DNA of 10,137 bases from an uncultured Erysipelotrichaceae bacterium (lineage in GTDB: Bacteria > Bacillota_I > Bacilli_A > Erysipelotrichales > Erysipelotrichaceae), in contig CALBGK010000131.1 in the NCBI GenBank assembly GCA_937893115.1, positions 1 through 10,137 on the forward strand. Reading direction: 5' to 3'. This document shows, in pieces, positions 6,725 to 10,137 of the stretch (position 1 is the first letter of the stretch; every line of letters begins with the position of its first letter). A program made the translations under genes and the position numbers. The notes beneath the pieces are model-generated. The model ran no database searches and was not told the DNA's origin. It saw only the letters and a list, made by a program, of their open reading frames with translations.

Positions 6725-7737
6725 ATGCTTAAGAAGACAGTTATATTATTGCTTTCTTTTTTTATACTTAACTTTGGCATGATTTATGCTCAAGAGAATG
6801 AACCTGATGATATCGAATACGTTGTGACATATAATGATAGATTTGGTTCAGAATATGATGAAGTATTTAAGACGGGCGATACCATTATATTCAATATATC
6901 AAAAAATGCCAGCATCGAAATCGAGCCTATGATTTATCCGAAATATAATCCAAGCACTGGTGGAATATTCTATTGGTATTGTTGGTATGATAGTTTAAAT
7001 CCAAATCGGACTGATGAAGAATTTCAAATTGGTGACCAGATCGATAAATTATATTTAAAAGAACTAAGCGACGAAAGAATAGGTGATGCTTATTATGGCG
7101 TCAATATTGAAGGTGAAAGATCGAGTGGTCGACCTTCATATGGTTGGGGGACTAAAGTTTATGAAAATAAACATGATGGTACGAGCTTAGATGGCAAACC
7201 TTATGTCTATGTCGATGTCGTACAAGAGAATTTAAAGGAAATTGAAGTGGCAACAATCCTGAAGATTATAAATTATATGAATGTTTTGATAGTGAAGAAA
7301 CAGCTATTGAATATCTAGAAGAAGAATATGGAATTACCGAGGTAATTAGCGATAGTGGTTATCGCTTTCCTTATGCATCCTATGTCAATTTCAAGTTGAA
7401 GGATGGTACTACTTACTCTAATGAAGAAGGAGCTATCAATACCTTTATTTGGTCTATTAATACTTATGATGTTGATTATATCTTTGATGATTGTTATTGG
7501 ACTAATACTAATAATATCCCGCTCAGTGGAGAACTAGTAATACAAAATCCTGTAAGTGATAATGTTGAAGAGAAACCAGTGCTACCAGTATGTGCTGGTG
7601 AAAAAGACAAAAACTGCGATGGAGTTGTAACTTGCGAAGAAGAAAAAGGCACAGGTTGGACTTGGAATAATAGTTCTAAAATTTGTGAATTCACTGGTTC
7701 TAGTGACTATATAGTCGTAAATACGGCCAGTAAATAA
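6725..7737 (+). pseudogene. Secreted protein with the shared EF-hand-like tail, one frameshift
   Basis: The start chosen is ATG 6725, after GAAGGGTGG with about 8 bases spacing; an in-frame GTG at 6713 lies inside that site. A signal peptide runs MLKKTVILLLSFFILNFGMI with cleavage after IYA (residue 22). The body is acidic and aromatic (for example GGIFYWYCWYDSLNPN) and not recognised. Near 7245 the coding sense passes from one frame to another: VVQENLKEIE continues as SGNNPEDYKLYECFDSEET. Loss of one A from a GAAAGTGG sequence would explain it. As it stands translation ends at 7318 after 197 residues of this gene, the last 20 or so out of frame. Restored, the protein is 337 residues and ends in the cysteine module and NTASK. 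The gene is 31 bases upstream of the next secreted-protein gene, so they share a transcript. It could be a recent mutation, a reversible switch or a sequence error. Confidence 0.8.
7567..7734 (+). repeat. Shared C-terminal module, copy 2
   Basis: This codes for EEKPVLPVCAGEKDKNCDG, then VVTCEEEKGTGWTWNN, SSKICEFTG and DYIVVNTASK. Four cysteines are present. The 12 codons at 7606-7641 (D-K-N-C-D-G-V-V-T-C-E-E) fit the EF-hand loop rule: acidic or Asn at 1, 3 and 5, Gly at 6, hydrophobic at 8 and Glu at 12. Two of the cysteines sit inside the loop at positions 4 and 10. The DNA is strongly similar to copy 3. Confidence 0.9.
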
Positions 7738-7768
7738 TTTATAGATTTTTAAAAGGGAGTGAAAAACT

Positions 7769-9193
7769 ATGAAAACAAAAACGAAGCTATGGGCATTATT
7801 TCTTGCGTGTATGATGCTGATTGTACTACTGCCAGGTTCTGTCTTGGCTGTAGGCAGTACCAACGTCTCAATTAATGGTTTAAATCTAGAAAGCGGCAGA
7901 ATTTATAAGTACGGAGAAGGCACAGTATTATTTGATTCAGCAACTAATACATTGGTTTTGGAAAATGCCACAATTGAAGAAGGTGGTGATACGCCAGTGC
8001 CTGTTCTTGGAATTAGCGGTGATTTGACAATTGAAATCAAAGGTAATAACACCATAACTTCTCTAGAAAAGCGACCAATCTTTATAGGCCTTTATACTGA
8101 CGGAACAGCTAATGTTACATTTAAGGGAAGCGGTGAAGATAAACTGACTATTGTAACTAATGGTGACGCCTTACAAGCGGATGGCGGAAACATCACCATT
8201 GATGGATGTACAGTGAATATCACATCAAATAATTGGGGAGGCATTTCAGCTTACGAATTAAATAACAGCAGTGGTTTAGTCGGTGGTAATCTTACTATCC
8301 AAAATCATGCGAATGTGACGGTTAATACATATACTGAAGCACTTTACGCTGATAAAGTTGTCACAATTAGTGATAGTAATGTTACACTTAATACTTTTGC
8401 TTCATCTCTAGTGGGCGCTAATGGAATAAATGTAAGCGATAGTACGGTGGCGGCCACTTCGACAGGAGATAAATATAACGCCTTATATTCGGCCTTTGGA
8501 ACTATTAATATTTCAAATTCTGCAGTTGAAGCTTATACTATTTACGATTATTCATATCCGGCAATATGGGGAAATACGGTTAGCATTTCTAACAACAGCA
8601 ACATATTAGCTGACAGTAATGGAGATTCTGCTATATATTCGGTTGTTGAATGCAATATTTTAGATTCAGATTTGAAAGTTGAAGGGTACTATGACGCTAT
8701 CTGCTCTAAAGGGGCCATCAACATCAATAATGGTAAAGTAGAAGCTAGTTCTAATGATGAAAGTGCTTGCGGACTTTATGCTGTAAATAAAATATCTATC
8801 TCAGGAAGTCCTGATATTATTGCTTATGGCGGTATTGATGCCGAAGAAATTGCAATAACACCTAACGCAGGAGAAAAGTTAGAGGTAAAGGTGGGAGATC
8901 GCGCAAATGGTGATGCAGGTGCTACACATTTTAAAGATTCACCATACGCCGAATCTGTGACTTTTACTGTAGATGATGATTTATGGAAGAACACATATGC
9001 ACATATTAAACCATATGCCCATGTAGAAGAACCCACTCTTCCAACATGCGCAGGTGATAAAGACAAAAACTGTGATGGTGTAGTTACATGTGATGAAGAA
9101 AAAGGTGCAGGTTGGACTTGGAATAATACTTTAAAAGTATGTGAATATACTGGTGGTAAAGACTATATCGTAGTTAATACAAGTGCTAAATAG
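7769..9193 (+). CDS. Secreted beta-helix-like protein with an EF-hand-like C-terminal module
   Basis: This 474-residue exported protein is intact. The signal peptide is MKTKTKLWALFLACMMLIVL with cleavage after VLA (residue 27). The first domain (about 30-125) has the pattern TLVLENATIEEGG and LTIEIKGNNTI seen in carbohydrate-binding, beta-helix-type domains of Firmicute surface proteins. Residues about 125-370 are irregular rungs of roughly 20 residues, such as NITIDGCTVNITS, VVTISDSNVTLNT and TINISNSAVEAYT, as expected for a right-handed parallel beta-helix. A short link (about 375-418) leads to the shared cysteine module (about 420-474). There is no LPXTG, no C-terminal membrane segment and no repeat known to bind the wall. 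AAAGGGAG (7752-7759) gives 9 bases spacing to the ATG. It follows the frameshifted gene by 31 bases and ends just before a terminator. The role is probably surface or extracellular binding; an enzyme activity is not supported. Confidence 0.88.
   Translation: MKTKTKLWALFLACMMLIVLLPGSVLAVGSTNVSINGLNLESGRIYKYGEGTVLFDSATNTLVLENATIEEGGDTPVPVLGISGDLTIEIKGNNTITSLEKRPIFIGLYTDGTANVTFKGSGEDKLTIVTNGDALQADGGNITIDGCTVNITSNNWGGISAYELNNSSGLVGGNLTIQNHANVTVNTYTEALYADKVVTISDSNVTLNTFASSLVGANGINVSDSTVAATSTGDKYNALYSAFGTINISNSAVEAYTIYDYSYPAIWGNTVSISNNSNILADSNGDSAIYSVVECNILDSDLKVEGYYDAICSKGAININNGKVEASSNDESACGLYAVNKISISGSPDIIAYGGIDAEEIAITPNAGEKLEVKVGDRANGDAGATHFKDSPYAESVTFTVDDDLWKNTYAHIKPYAHVEEPTLPTCAGDKDKNCDGVVTCDEEKGAGWTWNNTLKVCEYTGGKDYIVVNTSAK
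9026..9190 (+). repeat. Shared C-terminal module, copy 3
   Basis: This codes for EEPTLPTCAGDKDKNCDG, then VVTCDEEKGAGWTWNN, TLKVCEYTG and DYIVVNTSAK. The EF-hand-like loop is at 9062-9097 (D-K-N-C-D-G-V-V-T-C-D-E). It differs from copy 2 at few residues, although the proteins upstream of the module are unrelated. Confidence 0.92.
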
Positions 9194-9201
9194 ATGAAAT
9201 G

Positions 9202-9241
9202 GTTCCCTTGTGATGAATTATTGATCATAAGGGAACTTTTT
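9202..9241 (+). terminator. Rho-independent terminator after the secreted-protein pair
   Basis: GTTCCCTTGTGAT (9202-9214) pairs with ATCATAAGGGAAC (9224-9236) over 13 bp with one G-U wobble and a 9-base loop, followed by TTTTT (9237-9241). It starts 8 bases after the stop codon and separates the secreted-protein unit from the glycyl radical enzyme gene. The latter therefore needs its own promoter. Confidence 0.9.
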
Positions 9242-9277
9242 ATATGCAAATGAGAAGGAAAATAGAGGATTTAATGA

Positions 9278-9283
9278 TATTAT
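9278..9283 (+). promoter_or_regulatory. Weak candidate -10 box for the glycyl radical enzyme gene
   Basis: TATTAT (5 of 6 to consensus) lies between the terminator at 9202-9241 and the gene start at 9310. No convincing -35 box is found 17 bases upstream. A promoter is expected here because of the preceding terminator, but its exact place is uncertain. Confidence 0.25.
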
Positions 9284-9309
9284 TTAAGTGAATAAAAGAG
9301 GGAATTGAT

Positions 9310-10137
9310 ATGAAAAATGTTGAACATTTCGGTGATTTGACACCACGCATGAATACCTATCGCGAAAAAGTGCTTGATAAGGTTCCTTATATCTGTTCAG
9401 AAAGGGCGCTTTTATGTACAGAAGCTTATAAGGAAAATATGCATCAGCCAATTGTAATTAAACGTGCTTTGATGCTTAAGAAGATTCTAGAGAAGATGAC
9501 TATCTATATTGAAGATGAGACGATACTAGTTGGTAATCAGGCTTCATCTAATAAAGATGCGCCGATATTTCCAGAATACACTCTAGATTTTGTCATTAAA
9601 GAATTAGATAGCTTTGAAAAAAGAGATGGTGATGTCTTCTATATTACAGAAAAGACTAAAGAAGATTTACGCTCTATTGCTCCATTTTGGGAAAATAATA
9701 ATTTAAGAGCTAGAGGTATGGCTTTACTTCCGGATGAAGTTAAAGTATTTATGGATACTGGCTTTTTTGGCATGGAAGGTAAACTAAATTCTGGCGATGC
9801 TCACTTAGCTGTCGATTATGAATCATTGCTTAAAAAGGGTCTTATCGACTATATGCATAGAGCAGAAGAATTAAAAGATGGTCTAGATTTATGTGTCAGC
9901 GAAAATATATCTAAGTATCACTTCTATAAAGCTGTCATCATCGTTTGCGAAGCAGTTAGAGACTTTGCTAATCGTTATGCAGATTTAGCTGAAGAGAAAG
10001 CTAAGAAGGCTTTAGAACCGCGTAAGAGTGAGTTATTAGAGATTGCAAGAGTATGTCGCAAAGTCCCATTTTATCCAGCTGAATCTTATCATGAAGCTGT
10101 TCAATCCGTTTGGTTTATCCAATTGATATTGCAGATT
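9310..10137 (+). CDS. Glycyl radical enzyme, PFL2-like (3' partial)
   Basis: The frame is open from ATG 9310 to the window end (276 codons), so about a third of a roughly 800-residue enzyme is visible. GAGGG lies about 7 bases before the ATG. The N-terminus fits the pyruvate formate-lyase-like family: MNTYREKVLDKVPYICSERA, then ALLCTEAYKEN, an ETILVGNQASS segment followed by PIFPEY, and further on FYPAESYHEAVQSVWFIQ. These resemble the dehydratase- and lyase-type members (PFL2, glycerol dehydratase and hydroxyproline dehydratase relatives) more than classical PflB. The catalytic Cys and the C-terminal glycyl-radical loop lie beyond the window, so the reaction cannot be assigned. The enzyme needs a radical-SAM activase; the one at 5679-6578 is a candidate unless another lies downstream. 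Oxygen-sensitive radical chemistry implies an anaerobe. Confidence 0.9.
   Translation, partial: MKNVEHFGDLTPRMNTYREKVLDKVPYICSERALLCTEAYKENMHQPIVIKRALMLKKILEKMTIYIEDETILVGNQASSNKDAPIFPEYTLDFVIKELDSFEKRDGDVFYITEKTKEDLRSIAPFWENNNLRARGMALLPDEVKVFMDTGFFGMEGKLNSGDAHLAVDYESLLKKGLIDYMHRAEELKDGLDLCVSENISKYHFYKAVIIVCEAVRDFANRYADLAEEKAKKALEPRKSELLEIARVCRKVPFYPAESYHEAVQSVWFIQLILQI

Noticed and set aside
7240..7252. Programmed ribosomal frameshifting in the secreted-protein gene
   Set aside because: No slippery heptamer, internal Shine-Dalgarno or downstream hairpin is evident at the shift, so an indel is simpler.
7799..7813. Lipobox at FLAC in the signal peptide of the 474-residue protein
   Set aside because: The Cys lies early in the hydrophobic core and the preceding residues fit poorly; the VLA site further on fits ordinary signal peptidase cleavage.
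7567..9190. Tail repeats as a mobile element or CRISPR array
   Set aside because: The copies are in-frame protein modules at gene ends, with no terminal inverted repeats, transposase, target duplications or regular spacers.
9026..9193. LPXTG-type sortase anchor at the end of the secreted proteins
   Set aside because: There is no LPXTG-like motif, hydrophobic segment or positive tail; the proteins end in VVNT-x-x-K directly before the stop.

Overview
The window looks like a low-GC, anaerobic, sugar-fermenting Firmicute. AT-rich codons, strong purine-rich ribosome binding sites, tight operons and glycyl-radical chemistry all point this way. A gut or oral lineage near Erysipelotrichia is a guess, not something the sequence proves. 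The standard code fits: every intact gene uses TGG for Trp and ends in TAA or TAG.

Positions 1-4590 hold the 3' part of a sugar-uptake and catabolism operon on the + strand. In order these are a ribose/xylose-type double ABC ATPase (5' end outside the window), its membrane permease, a Gfo/Idh/MocA NAD(P)-dependent sugar dehydrogenase and a xylose-isomerase-like TIM-barrel isomerase/epimerase. The genes overlap or sit 3-5 bases apart, and a clear hairpin terminator ends the unit. The likely sequence of events is import of a sugar or cyclitol, oxidation to a keto form, then isomerisation or cleavage. The substrate cannot be read from the sequence.

Positions 4600-5670 are a decay zone. A secreted beta-helix-type gene has been broken by frameshifts and stop codons. 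It is followed by the remnant of a small membrane protein gene and a terminator shared with the converging gene.

Positions 5679-6578 (- strand) encode a radical-SAM glycyl-radical-enzyme activase with two extra 4Fe-4S clusters. Its expected type of partner, a glycyl radical enzyme, starts at 9310 on the + strand and runs off the window end.

Between these two lie two + strand secreted-protein genes (6725-7737 and 7769-9193). The first carries one frameshift and the second is intact. Both, and the decayed gene at 4682, end in the same roughly 55-residue tail: a four-cysteine module around an EF-hand-like calcium-binding loop, ending in a conserved VVNT-x-x-K terminus with no LPXTG motif or membrane anchor. 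The bodies attached to this tail differ in each protein, so it is a swappable C-terminal cassette. Upstream of the pair is a run of ten G that falls inside the spacer of a plausible promoter, the classic layout of a phase-variable switch. The G tract and the shared tail are the most interesting items in the window.
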